Shown here: piece by piece, positions 1-15,853 of the stretch
How the letters are laid out: every line of letters begins with the position of its first letter
Numbering within the stretch: position 1 is the stretch's first letter
NCBI GenBank assembly: GCA_963070105.1
Contig: OY718805.1
Location: 2,989,501-3,053,500 of the forward strand
Direction of reading: 5' to 3'
DNA: 64,000 nucleotides
From: Litomosoides sigmodontis
Lineage: Eukaryota; Nematoda; Chromadorea; Rhabditida; Onchocercidae
Position numbers and translations under genes: made by a program
Notes under the pieces: generated by a model
Database searches by the model: none
The model's input: only the letters and a program-made list of their open reading frames with translations
Told to the model about the DNA's origin: nothing

Positions 1-3000
1 CAAATTTAAAAACAAAAAATTTTTTCAAATAATTTTTTTAATAAATTTTTTAGGTGCCTAAATGAAGGGAAAAATTTTTACCTTTTAAGAAAGGCACAAG
101 TAATAAGCAAATGTCTCAAATTACTTAATAATTTAATTTTAAATATATACGATATTCATATAAGCTGTAGAATAAAGCAGTGAATTATGTGAAGCTGATT
201 ACGGTTAATTTATTTGAAAATTTTCAATCGTTTTTTTCGTAGTTGCTAGTTCGATCACATGTAAGCGTTCAATTATAAGGTGCAGCATTTGTCAGTCTTG
301 CAATGCTTGTGCTAAAATTATGATCTGAAAAAGCTGAAAATGAGAAGAAATCTTTTACTGCAACTATAACTTAGCATCAATTTTCATATATTTCTTTTTC
401 TTCTTTTTTTTAATTATTAAATTTAAATTTGTCACCATTCTCCTACTAATATTAATTGTAAATTATTTAATGTAAAATTTTTAATGAATTTAATTAGAGA
501 TTTGAAATGCACGTATTTGACAATAATTTAATGGCAGCACATTAAGCTTAGAAAAAAAAAACCTTTTTTAATATTTCAATTGTACATCGAATGACTAATT
601 TAGTGTGTTAGATATTTTATATTTGTTGAAGTTGTAAATTTCATGTAAAATGTTAGATTGTAATGGTCAGTTATCAGTTACACTTTCTACTCTTCAAACG
701 GATGATATGAGTGAGAGGAATTGATGTTAAAATAATGGACACAGGTCACAGTGTTAATTACTGAAAACACTGATGAGACCTAATTTCCCTTTCTTCCCTT
801 CTTCCTTCATTCCTTTTCTCTTCAATTTTTTCTTTTTTTTTTTTTTTAAATAAATCCCAAGAAATGGGATATAAATTCAGTTCGTCGCTTTGGTAGATAA
901 TGTCGAAAATGAAAGAGATGATATTCAGAAAGGAATATTTGCACTTTTATATATCACGTTAGTTTCATTATTTAATTAAATGAAAGTGTAAAATTTATTC
1001 AAAAAAATTATAAAAATAAGAAAATAAAAATTTTTGAATTTAATTTTTAGATAATTGTTAACAATGAATATTCCTATCATTGAATATGCCTGTCAACTCC
1101 TAACATTGAAGCAATCATTTCTAATTTCATTCAGTGTCTTCTCATCTTCTCAATTTTTAATTAATCTTTTTTTAATTTGGTCAATATTTTTTTGTTGCCC
1201 TGTATAATTGAGGACAAAGATTTCTCAAAATATTCACTTCTAATTAATTAATAGATTAATGAACTACCTGTGAAAATTTATTCCTAATTGTTTAATTGAT
1301 TCACTAATTAGTAACTTATGCAAATTTCATCCCTAGCATAATTTTATCCCTATTTGGCTTACACCATCGTAATTCAGAGCTTCGTTTTTTCCAAATTTCA
1401 AAAAATATTTCAATGTTTTCTTTTCAATCGTTCATCTCCTTCTTAAAATGAATTATTCAACTGTAAATGAAATATATGACTGAAATTAAAACCTTTCATC
1501 TCGTTTAAGTTACGGTAGCTGATAGTTGAATAATCGAAACCTTTTAAGTATCGGAAGTTATCGAACGTTCTCCACAAAGGATATGATTGAGAGGAAAAGA
1601 TTGCATTTTCATTTTCATCAAACATCGAGGCAAAAATTTAAGCGAAAATACGAATGGAAAACAATTGGTAGAAGTAAAAGTTAATGATGACTGATAATAT
1701 TCCATGACTGGCACAATTGTTTATCCGGGAGAGAGAGGGAGAGAGGTGGAGAAAGAAAGAGAAGGAGTAGAAGAGGGCGAAAGAGAGAAAGAGAAAGAAA
1801 AAATCTGTTGAAAAAATGATCGACCTATTCTTCAGTTTTAAAGCATTTCACATCCGTTTTTTTTTTTGCACGTCCACTGTGCTGCATTTTTACAAAAATG
1901 CGGAAAAACAAATTCGTATTTTCAGCCACACTTCCCTCTCTCTCTCTCTCTCTCTCTCTTCCTTCAACAACAGAGTAATAAACGAAAAAACAAAGAAATG
2001 ACCGAAACCGCAAGGGACATGATTGATAAGGGATGGATGACCTATCAATGTGAATCAGTAAAATTAAAATTTGCTCAACCTGAAACTAGTTAGTCGCCTT
2101 CCAATCTTCAATTTTAGGAAGTTCCATAAATAATTTCTTCTGATGCCTATTCATTTCATGATTGTTTGATTTCGAAACATTGAATTGGCCTACTTAATTT
2201 TGGAGGTATCATAAATATTCAATTGTCCTATAATTATGGTAGGAATTTAAATTGCAATTCAAATATACGCTGGTCATTGTGATCATTGCGCTAGCTTTCT
2301 TTTTTCTTACGTTCCCTGATTAGCCTTTTAAAATTTATTAAATTTTACTATGAAAAAGAGATTTTTTTTTTGATAATATTGTATTCTAAAACAAAAATAT
2401 AGTAATAGTGAGCATATGCATGAAATAAAGATAATACCTAAGAAGGTAAGAATAAATTTGAATAAGTGGGTTTCTCTGATTGCAGATGACACGAAAATTC
2501 CACTTCAAAGTAAGCTTGTATTATTTAATAGCAATTTCCAATTAAAAAAAAATTTCACCTTTCAAAAATCACCTTAAAATTATAAAGCTAGCTAAGAAGG
2601 AATTAAATTCTTCGTGAAATTTCTTTGCAATACAGTGGAAAATTAGTTCGTTGTTAAATAAAAAAGTTATAATTGAAATTCATTTATTTCGCTTTTTTAA
2701 CTGCTCAATTTATATTTTGATTTTTTGTTTAATCAAATTTAGATGAAATCATTTATATATCATATTTCGCAAATACTTTTCATTCATATTTTTGATTGAA
2801 TTAAATTATTGGCAATTACAATAGTAATACAATAGGTGTTTTCCTCTTCAAAACTTACATATTTTATTAAAAAATTAATTTTCAACAATTGAAAAGCAAT
2901 TACAGAATTAATTTTAGCTCGTAATAGAGATTGGCATGTAAAAATTGTCATAGTTAAGAATTTCCACTGCATCTTTTCTTCCTTTCTAACATATTCACTT

Positions 3001-3276
3001 TAGTTTTTGATTAAATTCAAAAAATGAAACGGTCAATTTCGTTTCTAAAATTGACATTTATCAAATTAAATTGGTATTTTGTTCGCTAATGTAAAATATC
3101 ATATTTTATCAGTGTCACTGTGAATTTTATGCTTTTATTTCAAATTAAAAAATGAGGATTTGTTGTTTTGTTCATTTGCTTTTTTATTTTTGAAGATTAC
3201 CGATTTCTGTGAGTATCTAAGGTTGGTGAAAAATTGTTGAAAATTTTATAAAAAAAAAAGCAGGACAATATCATTG
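1..3276. other. Intergenic, no gene seen
   Basis: AT-rich spacer upstream of the collagen gene. Open frames here are short and low in complexity. It holds purine and pyrimidine tracts, for example GA-rich at about 1726-1800 and a CT run at about 1936-1960. No coding exon, RNA gene or mobile element could be supported. Confidence 0.7.
3258..3276 (+). promoter_or_regulatory. Possible trans-splice acceptor and short leader of collagen
   Basis: A CAG at 3261-3263 lies only about 13 bases upstream of the collagen ATG. This is the spacing typical of a spliced-leader acceptor in nematodes. The tract before it is A-rich rather than pyrimidine-rich, so the call is tentative. Confidence 0.3.
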
Positions 3277-5588
<2,312 letters not shown>

Positions 5589-5725
5589 CGCAGCTACTGC
5601 ACATTCCTCACGTAATAATCCGTATACAGGTGAGTATTCCACAACTTACACTTTAGTTGTAATTCCCACTTTTCACTTTATGGTCAAAATTTTTCGTATA
5701 ATTTATAAATTTCAAATTTTGAACT

Positions 5726-5731
5726 AATAAA
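5726..5731 (+). terminator. Candidate poly(A) signal of the collagen gene
   Basis: A canonical AATAAA sits 138 bases after the collagen stop codon and just before a 38-base palindrome. Position and motif fit a cleavage and polyadenylation signal. In sequence this AT-rich the hexamer also occurs by chance. Confidence 0.45.
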
Positions 5732-5744
5732 TGCTATGAGAAAT

Positions 5745-5782
5745 TTTCATTTATTTATTCATATATGAATAAATAAATGAAA
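5745..5782. repeat. Perfect 38-bp palindrome
   Basis: Two perfectly complementary 19-base arms meet at CATATATG with no spacer. It lies 157 bases after the collagen stop. The arms consist of ATTT/AAAT units, so the palindrome could arise from simple repeat inversion. Confidence 0.85.
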
Positions 5783-8023
5783 TCTTCGTTGCACTTCTGT
5801 AGAATTTCAATGAGAGGAAATGAGTGATAGGAGATGTCAATGATAAAAAATTGGCTAATTAAATTCAAACTATCAGTTAAAACTTTCAAAAGTTGCTAAT
5901 TGGATTGATCGTATTGAATTAAACCACAGCAATGCTTTTTCCCACTTACAAAAAATGAAAATTTTACTTTTGGATTTTTTTTTCTTTGATTTATACTTCG
6001 CCCACTTATCTGTCTTCCTACTAGCTATGTAGCGCGAAGTGGTCAAACGATAGATGGCTAAGTTGAAATGTTGCTAGCACATAGCACTCATTCTATTGGT
6101 TATTGGTTAGAGCAAATGAAATGAGATTTATTTGGCAGTAATTTTAGGAGTGCATGAAAATGGATGAATGGATGAAGCATTAAATGGCTGGCTGCTGGTC
6201 AGCTGCTACGATCACTTTCGGCCATTACTAATTAGCCACACCCAGTGGGCAATCGCAATTTTTCGCAATACTCTCACAGTCTGGATTGTTGTAGAAGAGA
6301 CAGGTCAAATATCTCTTACATTTTTTTATGCATGCTATCGATCGTTGCCTTAAAATGGGCAGTAGCAATTTCATTCTAAATAACTTCAAAGCCAATCGCT
6401 CTTTCTTCAAAGTATAAATTCAACAGTTAAACAATGAATTTGTCAGTTTTCAAATATTAATTTTCCTTTCTGTCTTCTCGTTCGACGATATTATCGCTCA
6501 AAAACTCATTAAATTAGTAAATATGAAAGTAATGAAAAAAAAAGAAAAGAAAACTTTAGCAAACCTTACTGCTATGACATTGGGCATAGCAAGAGTAACG
6601 ATGACAATTAAAATGAGTAATTTAGTTCCGTTTGTCTTCAACATCATATCGTTGTAACGATTTCAATTCAAAGAAATGATATTATTCGAGAAATTGAAAT
6701 CAAAATTGATTAGCTCGAATAGACTAAGTGAGCAATGAAGCCGGATTGGCTAATTTACAATAAGTGCTCCTCACTTATTCCTTTCTTTAAATAGAGATTT
6801 TTTTTTTGGAGCTGTTTGATAATATGCAAATAATTTCGATAAACATAATTGCTCATTTACATATTATGTAATTTTACATTTACACTTACATTTCGCATTT
6901 TGCATTTTACATTTCATTACATTTCATAATTTAGTTTTTATCAAAAAAATAATATTCATAATTTGTATTCAATGCAAAAATTTTTCCACGAGCAAGACGC
7001 TCCCTGTTACTATAATTGACGAATAAATTATTAGTGTTAAAGTTATTATGCAAATTTTTTGCTAAATCTTACCTATCTTTATTGGAGACATTCTTAGATA
7101 GCGTTTCCTTTTTTCTTTTTCTTTTGAACTTGACGAATCTTCACTGCCAGACAAAAAATATTTTAATTTTTTTTAAAAAAAATAGCGTTTATTGTTCACT
7201 GCTTTATTTTTTTTTTAATTTGCATGAAGCGAAATTTGCGTACCCATAAGTTATACCAACGTATAACTGTTTTCCAATATTCCAAGATGAATTTAATTAA
7301 ACTCATTTTCAGTAAATTTTATTTGTATTCTCAATTGTAGTCGTTTCTTTTTTAAATATTCATCAATGCATTGCAATTTTCGTCCAGTTTTTGTGCAGCT
7401 AAATTTCTGTTTGATATTTCAAAATATAATATCGCAAATATTTTCAAACTGAAATGTTGAAATGCTGAAGCACCGGTATCAATGAGTTGAGAAAATGGTG
7501 CAGAAGTTGAAATGTGTCAAATTGATACTACCTTTTCATTGATCTTTAACCTCTTTTGATAGCTGAGAAAAGTGAAGCAAAAATTTAAAAAAAAATAGCT
7601 CGCCTCATATTTTCAAAAAAAAAAATTTTTTATTCAAATTAGCATAAATACGCGAAAGTAATTTAAATATACAACGATTTTCATATTTGACTTGCACCTC
7701 TATTTTAAAATTTCCATTCATTATGCATTTTATAATTTATATTTAAACGTTGCTCTTGTAATTTGCAAATGTAAAATTTTAAGACCGTAAACGTAGTGAT
7801 TAATTTACATATTTATTATGAATGATAATGAATGAGTAAATTTTGTCAATTATTGAAGAATGAAATGTTTTACTTTCTTCCTCTTTTCTGCATTAAAAAT
7901 GCATTAAAAATGAGAATTGAATGGTAAGTGGTAATTATTTTAGCAAAATTATTTTATTCAAAAAAAAAAGAATTTTAACGAAAATAGTCAAATTATTAAT
8001 GAATGAGCGGGTGCAATAAATTT

Positions 8024-8029
8024 TTTATT
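8024..8029 (-). terminator. Candidate poly(A) signal of the pseudokinase gene
   Basis: TTTATT on the plus strand reads AATAAA on the minus strand, about 120 bases after the pseudokinase stop codon at 8148-8150. The distance is typical for nematode 3' UTRs. Chance occurrence is possible. Confidence 0.45.
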
Positions 8030-8147
8030 TTCCCATAACTTATCGAGAGGTGCACTAATTGTTCGGGTAAAGTAATTTAAATTCAAATTTATGAAGAGGA
8101 CGAAGTGGTCAGTGATCAATTGAACGAATTTGATGACTTCAAACAGT

Positions 8148-10031
8148 TCATTCCTCAGCAATTGGTAGAGCGATCCATGATGGAAGCTCATGCTTGCTCT
8201 TCGGAAAACGTCGCTTTAGTGCTGCTTGAATTTGCTCAATTATAAATTTATAATCGATTGGATAGGGTGACAGGGTCATGTACATTAATCTGTAACGGAT
8301 GATATTAGAGGAGTGGAATATTTTCCAATCTAATTTCTTCACAAAGCAATAGATCACTTCGACAGTTGCCTATAATTACTGTATTATTCACTTACTAACA
8401 ATTACTTAGACTTTATCATAACAGGCAAAATTGATTCATTTCATAGATTTCATTATTTTTTCATTAATTTAATAGAACAAAAAAATGAACTTAACAAGTT
8501 ATTTAGCAAAAGTTTTAGTTGTTAAAAGTAAAAAAAAAAAAAAAACAAGACGAATGCATTTATTCAATAATCGGAATTATTGATATGTTGATGAACCGAT
8601 AAAGCGATCGAATTTCGCGAGGAAGCCGTTTAAATTCGATATTTCGATAGAATAAGCATTTCATATCGCAAACACGTTTTTCGTCGAAAACGGAACGCCA
8701 CGGTAATTTACCGGAGACCATTTCGGCAATCATGTAAATTAATGAGATGACATCATCGGACGGTCCCTGCAACATCACCGCGTCACAATCTTCCAGTTGA
8801 TTATTTTAAAATTACTTTTTCGTCTTTTCTCCCACTTTTTTTTTGTTTGTTTTTTATTCTATCATCTACTAGATTATTAAATTGGAATAACGCACGTTTC
8901 AAACTATTAGCTAAACTACCTGTTCACGCCCTCGATGTGCTCGTACGGAACTGTACCGTATTGTACCAACAAATGGTACAAATGCTCGTGGTTTACAGGG
9001 CCATGGTAGTGCTAAGCTTACATCAACAATTAACATACGTGACTCGATTGAGTCGCACGAGATTGGATTGCGAAATGCAAAACTGCAAAAAAATTCATAA
9101 TTAATTAAAAATTTACAATATTTAAATCTAAAAAAAAAAGAAAAAGAAATTGCCATTACTTTTGAAAACAACAACAACAACAACAGTAACTTCAAGCGTT
9201 TAGCTATATATTCATTTACGTGTAACCGTAAAATTATCTACCTGTAAGGTGAGACTTGTCGATGAACGTAACCAAGTCGATGAAGTGATGCAAGTGCTCG
9301 AACACATCCCATCATAATGATCAGTGCTATATCTAACGGAACGGTTCCGGTTGGTGAGAGGGCAAACAATGAACCTATCATTGTTGCATTATATTCCAGA
9401 ATGACACATGGTCGCCCAATCCATTCCGGATCTCGTTCCGCATCCTGATCACCATTCTCACCAAATATCATCTAATTGAGCAATTCTCATTCATTAAATT
9501 TCCAATATTAAATTTTTTTGAGTCAAAAAAAATTTCATTACTTTCCTGCACTTTTCATTATTTTTAATTAAATTAATGAGTTACATTTAGCAAACTTTTA
9601 CCTTTCGTAAACGTCCATAGCAAATTACTTTTGGGAAATGTATGGAGCGATTTTTGGTCATTTCTAAAATTTTCACCGTTCGATGTATGGCTGTATTCTT
9701 TCGATCAATTGCTTTATCATGTCGTGCAATGAACATATGCATTACCTAAAAAAATTCTTTACTAATTAAATCAAATGCAATTAAATGCTATCATTTGAAG
9801 GGCTAATTTTTCCAAAAAATCACAGTTTTAGAATAAAATTTAATTTTAAAATTAAAAAAAAAGAGGTACAGTATCAGGTGCTCTATCATCGTAAATTTGA
9901 TGTGACGTGTATTCACGATCAATCGGATCATCTTCCGTACACGTTATAAAGAATGCATGCTTATCATGATCAATAACACCGCAAATATTTTCAACACTCT
10001 CCTCAATTTCACCCCAAAAGACTGTTCCCAT
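8148..10031 (-). CDS. CK1/TTBK-like pseudokinase, 6 exons, 336 aa
   Basis: Exons in transcript order: 9870-10031, 9602-9745, 9242-9471, 8920-9082, 8597-8766, 8148-8289; phases agree and the sum is 337 codons. The fold matches the worm-expanded casein kinase 1/tau-tubulin kinase group: the small-lobe end VICYGRLRK, the segment FVGTIRYSSVRAHRGREQ with the following DDVISLIYMIAEMVSGKLPW, and a CK1-like tail around SPYPIDYKFIIEQI. The catalytic machinery is degenerate. The catalytic loop reads YVHRQ (residues 170-174), with Gln for the proton-accepting Asp. DFG reads DVS (199-201). No glycine loop or VAIK lysine is visible, and the helix-C Glu appears replaced by Thr. The frame is intact across six exons, so it is probably an expressed pseudokinase, perhaps a scaffold, rather than a decayed gene. 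The substrate or partner is unknown. Confidence 0.9.
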
Positions 10032-10052
10032 ATTTTAGTCTTTGTGAAAACT
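10032..10052 (-). promoter_or_regulatory. Probable trans-splice acceptor of pseudokinase
   Basis: On the minus strand GTTTCAG ends at 10051, and the ATG follows after a 19-base leader. This is the arrangement expected for spliced-leader addition in nematodes. It supports the chosen start codon. Confidence 0.5.
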
Positions 10053-10570
10053 GAAACATAAATTTCGTTGCTTTCCCAAATTGTTTAAATTAATTGAAAT
10101 AGTAAATTAGATGAGTTCACGTTGAATTCACACTCAATTATATTAATTCAATACTCAATCGTATCACATGTCACACCATATCATACCGCACTTAATTATA
10201 CTGAATTCATAGGAATTCACATTCATTTCAAATTCATATTCACAATGAAGGTATTTTTATTAAGGCAAAAAAAATACATCTGTTTTTTCGTTGTTGCATA
10301 TTTCAATGAAATGAACACTTATGCAATACACATTGCAATATTATAAAAATGAAATATTTTAAAACAAAAAAAAAAGTGAAAAAAATTATTTAAATATTTA
10401 AAAAAGCTGTGAAATTTTTGCATATTTCAACAAAATAATAAATTCTGTCACAATGCATTCTTTTCAAATAAAAATTTTACAACGAAATGTCAATATTGAA
10501 CTCATCAAATGACATCATTTTTTATTCCATCAAATTTCGCATTCATACATTTCACATTTAACTGTAATAA

Positions 10571-10590
10571 CACACACACGCACATACACA

Positions 10591-10663
<73 letters not shown>
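10571..10663. repeat. (CA)n-(TA)n compound microsatellite
   Basis: A CA dinucleotide run with a few interruptions (CG, TA) passes directly into a TA run of about 28 bases. It is visible by eye and intergenic. Confidence 0.95.
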
Positions 10664-10667
<4 letters not shown>

Positions 10668-13483
10668 CTATTTAATGTGATTAATTAATTAATTCTCTTA
10701 TAGAACGAAATGTAATTTTTGCGCGTTTTCCTCCTTCCTAGTAGTGCATAGTTCGCTTTACTAATTTCGATTATTTTGCTTTCAATTTTTCGCATTTGAA
10801 TGGAGCACAAATTAAATTATTTCAAATGAGCGTATTAGAACAGAAGCTGATAACCTTATCACATGTCAGCGACTTATCATATCATTTTACAACTTCAGTA
10901 CTGTCGCAACATTTCCGGAAGCTCTTTGGCTTGCTTTTTGCTTTTAATTGCTAATAGTAAACTGTCGATATGCGAAAAAGTTATCAGCTTTTGTACTGAA
11001 ATTTTTTTTAACAAATTAAATTTTAGATTCGTATCGGTTTTTTTTTGTAAATTTTTAAATAAAACCGACGTGTTGCAATAAGGATTACTGGAAAATACGC
11101 GTGATATTAGCGGATATTGCAAATTTTTATACTAAAATTTTGTAATTAAATTTGCATGCCATTTCACACATGTCGGCATTGGTATAAAAAGGAAAAAAAA
11201 AGATGCTTGCAAAATTTCATCATAGCTTCATTCAAATATTTTAAATAAAAAAGATGGAAAAAAAAAGTTAGATTTTTTTGACGACGCTTTCTTTTTTGTC
11301 TGAGAACATCTGGAAGGCAAATCATAATCTCAGCAGCTGAATAATCATTTTACAACACCGTAAGTTAGACTAAACTGTCTCACTTTAGCTCATTGCTTTT
11401 CTTTTTTTTTTTAAACTAAATTTTAATTTTAACTTCGGAAGACACATTCACTTCGTGCTTTAGTAATAATTGAATACTTTATGAAAGTGTATTGAAATGA
11501 ATTTTGCATGTATTTTCAAATTATCTCTAATATTTGCGACTTATCTTCTCAGTGCAGTATCATACCGTCGTTTCTGGTAGATTTTTAAAAGTAAGGGAAG
11601 GTATGAAATTACTTTAAGTAATTACTGCCAAACTCTCATTATTTTTCAATTCAATCAGATAATTGATTGTTTCATGAGGTTAATTAATAACGATCATTGG
11701 TGGTAATTATTAATAGCGTGACATTAATTTGGGAAATATTTTTTTTCGATCAATGTTCATTTCCCATTTCCTTCTAATCTTCATATTTAATAGAAAATTA
11801 GTAGAGAAATAAATCACGAAAAATTGAAAAATTAATCTAGTAAAAAAGTTGTTGCTGAATTTTTTCATCGATAAGGAACTGCAAAAGTATATTCATAAAT
11901 AATTTAATTAATAAAAAAAAATAGCAAAATTCAGGGTGCTACGATGGAAGAATTAACGAAGTGTTGAAATGCATTCTTTCAAAATACAACGAAACAGTAT
12001 GGATGATGAGAAATAATAATGAAGCAAATGAAGAGTTTCATTCTTTTTCAATTTCTTTTTTATTAGGGAGGAAAATTATTTTATTATTTTTACCGATTAA
12101 GAATTTTTCTAAATTTTAAACGATTAGGAATTTTTCCTTACATTTTCCCTTCCGTAACTTGCTCATTCCAATCCAGAATTGCCAGCAAGGAGTACGGTAA
12201 TTATGTTTTGTTGCAATATGCTGAATGAGTCGTACTTTTATTAAAAATATGCTAATTTTATTTTACTTTATTTTAAATGTTTTACACGTACACGTATGCG
12301 TATGCTTTCCGAGTCGTATGCGTGTATCATTGAATAAAATAGATAGTATTACGGCGAGTGTGTAATATTTGAAATTCTAAAATTGCATAGAAATTTGATT
12401 AATTCCACGACTGAAATTATAAATTAGCTTCTTTGCCATAATTAATTTGGCCAATGATTATCGATTGGACATTTAGATGTTGCCATTCCTAGCGAACGAA
12501 ATGGATCTTGCATGTTCTTTGACCATTTGAAATTTAAACTCACACAAGCATTATCAAAAATTGCATCAAAATTTAGAGCATATTAATTTGTGCATTATAA
12601 AATTCCAATTAAAGGCGTGAATAAAAGTTTATTTCAGATGGTCGTGAAGTATGTTATATTGCAATTGCGCTAATCCTTTTTGCAACATCGTAGACTGCAA
12701 TTATTGACAAATGCGCAAGCTAGTCATTATTTCAATAATTTATTAATATTAATGCTTCTTTGAATTCATTTACGTTATTCTATTTTCGTTTATTTCTTAA
12801 CAGTTTGAAATTCAAAAATTTCTTAAACAGAAATTGTCGAATAACGACGAAAGGAAAAGTGACAAGACAATTCAATAATTCCTTGCTTTTTTTCCACTTC
12901 CACCTTTTTCAATAAGTAATTTTAAAAAAAAAATGAGAGAATAATTTATGGCTAACAGTTACATTTAAATGTTAGCGCGCCAATTTATAAACATATTTAG
13001 ATGAAAACAATTATTTAAATAGTTCTATCTGAGATATACAGTTATATTTCAATTTTAGGGCATGAAATTTATCACTGAAAGAGGGAGAGAGAGAAGAAGA
13101 GGCGGAGAGATGAGTCAATTTTTCTCCTTTCTCTTTCAGTTTTTTTTCCACTCTTGAAGCAATAGCTTTGAATGTTAGGATTTGAAATTCGCTTTTTTTT
13201 TTTCTTTTCTTCATTCTTAAACTAAACTATGCCTAAAGATACTCTCCTCGTCATCACATTCCAAACAATACTTTTCAATGATTAATTTAAATCTTTCCTG
13301 CAACAGCAAAAAAGAGGGATGGACGCAGTGGAAAATTTCGGTTTAAAAAGTGCAGAAAAAGATGTCTGAATTAATTTTCATCTCATTTCACTTGTATATT
13401 TTTTTGAATTATTAAAAAAAACTAATGAAAACGAAAACGTTGATCAATCAATAAATGAAATCGATCATTTGATCAATCAAACA

Positions 13484-13575
13484 ATAATGATAACAATAAC
13501 GAAGTAATTAATAATAATAATGATTAATAATAATAATGATAATAATAGTAGCAATAATAGCAATAATAATAAATA
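13484..13575. repeat. AAT/ATG-rich imperfect trinucleotide tract
   Basis: Repeated AATAATAAT-type units with GAT and AGC variants. It is low in complexity and explains the short open frames seen over it. Confidence 0.75.
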
Positions 13576-15781
13576 GCTGCAATGATGATAATATCACGCT
13601 CAAGAGGAAATATGCTTATCAATTGTTATCATTTGAATTTCATTTCTATTTGAAATTAATTTCACAAATTACTCTAACAAAAATGTTTCGGTGCGTTTTA
13701 AACGATTTGCGTATGAGAAAATTTCGTACTTTTCGTATTGATTGCTAACCAAGAGAGGAATAACTTGCTTGTTACCGCATAGTTCATCTATTTCTCTTTT
13801 TTTTTATGAAAAAAAATAGAAAGTTTAAAAAGTTCGAAATTGACGAATGAATTTTTTTGTCACTTTTTTTTTGAAACTTAAAGTGTTGAAACACCAATGA
13901 TATCTAAATTTGAACTAACCAATCTTAGGTATGCAACATCGATTGTTCGCGAAATATTTACCGTTACATTAGGTTGATTGCAGGAAAGAATTGGAAAATT
14001 CTTAATTTTAAGACAAATTTGTGACATCTTTTATTAAAGCCGCTTCTTTTTTTTACAATTCTAAAATAAAATTACAAAATTTGCACCATATGGAATTTAA
14101 TTTTTTGGTTTAGAAAGACACACGCCCATAAAATTCGAAATAAGTTTAAGTTTGTTTTTTAAGATTAGCCATAAGAATATTTATTGATTGATAGCGCTAA
14201 TTTACATTTTATTACAAATTTATGAAATATATTTCGTGTAAATATGTAGATATTTTGATTATTTTGAAAATTTCAACTCTTCCTAAAATCATTTTCAATG
14301 TTTCTTTAATTTAACAAAACAGAAAAAAAAGAGTTCAATAAGGACTAGGTCAAACTTTGTGAATGGATGGATGAACTGTACAGTACTCATTGATCTTATG
14401 ACTTTGAACAACAAACACTCGAAAATATTTTTCAAAATTATTGTGCAAAAAAAAGTAAAATTAATTTTCATTAAGAAATTGAAATTTAGCAATTTGATTT
14501 GACAATTATATTCGCTATAGCGATTAAATATAATTTCACAAAAATGAATGACAAAATAAACGACAAATAAATGTTTTTAATAAATCAGCTAATGAGCAAT
14601 GGAAATATGTAAATGTTGACAGGAATAACAATATTTGATGAAAGTAATTGCTATGAAAATAGGTAATCGAAATGCACTTAATAATTTAATCATTTAATAA
14701 ATGACTTCATAAATGTGTAATTATTCCCGGAGGAAATTTTCAATTTTCTCCAATACTAAATTATGGTAATTGAATTTCCGCCCACCGTTTGACCTATCTG
14801 GCGAAACGCATAAACTTTATTAGTTAATAATTGCATGAAATTGACAGTGAAATAAGTTTTATTTTGAAAGATAAATGATAGACTATTTAGCGTTGTAATT
14901 ACCTGCTTACAGGTTACTGTATTTTAGTTGTTTTCTAATTTTGAGAAATTTTTTTTTATCTTCGTAAGTATATTCATCAGGATTTTGCTGCATTGGTTGA
15001 AATTTTTTTTAGAAAAAAACAAAGTTCATTTTTTTTCAGCTACAAGGTTGTAATAAATGCACGTATGGAATTTAAATTTTTACGAAATATCAGTACCATC
15101 TCACTGATGTCACTGTCAAAATTTTGAGGAAGAATTCATAACTTCTATTCTGTGAACTTTTCTCTTCTTTTTTTCTCTTGCTTCGTTCTCTCCTTTTCTC
15201 TCTTCCTCTCCGCAATGGATTTTTTCACTAGAGCAATAAGGTGCTGAATGAATTTAAACGCACACCCAGAAATGGTAGTAACTATTTCATAAGTACGAAA
15301 ATTCACAAAATCATACACTCTCGCGTTTTTCTTTCTTTGCAATTTTTTTTTGTGTTTTGAAAAAATTCATTCATAAATTTTGGGATGATGAAGAGTGATG
15401 GAATTGAAAAGTAGCAGTGAAGGAAAGAGAAACTGAAATGTAAAATTTAGCAAAAAGTTCATTGTAATTTGTCAATCATAGACAGTGAATGAAAAATTTT
15501 CAAATTGTAAACACTTTACTAAAATTTAGAAAACAAATACACATTATAATTGCTAAATTTTAGCTGAAATTAAACTTTCAAAAAGTATATTTATATTTGT
15601 CTTTACTTACTCGTTCACATTTTGTATTGCAAAATTTCAATGTTCGTAGTAGCCATATTCAATAATTTCTTCTTTCATTTAAATTTTAAACATTCATCAT
15701 TTATATTTTTCTTTTTTCCCATTTAAAAACGTACAATTAATTAAACATTGAAACTTTTTTCATTGATGGATGCACACGTAT

Positions 15782-15783
<2 letters not shown>

Positions 15784-15852
<69 letters not shown>
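15784..15852. repeat. (TG)n microsatellite
   Basis: An almost uninterrupted TG run of more than 60 bases ending in TATGTG. Intergenic. Confidence 0.97.

Positions 15853-15853
<1 letters not shown>

Larger units (their letters stand above)
5589..8147. other. Intergenic between convergent collagen and pseudokinase genes
   Basis: This is the spacer between two convergent genes. It contains the collagen 3' region with a candidate AATAAA and a 38-bp palindrome, and the pseudokinase 3' region with a candidate reverse-strand AATAAA at 8024-8029. Open frames here are short and unlike any family I recognise. Confidence 0.65.

Noticed and set aside
8290..8357. Open-frame extension upstream of the last pseudokinase exon
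   Set aside because: The acceptor at 8290-8291 joins exactly in phase to the previous exon and gives the CK1-like tail; the extension is intron.
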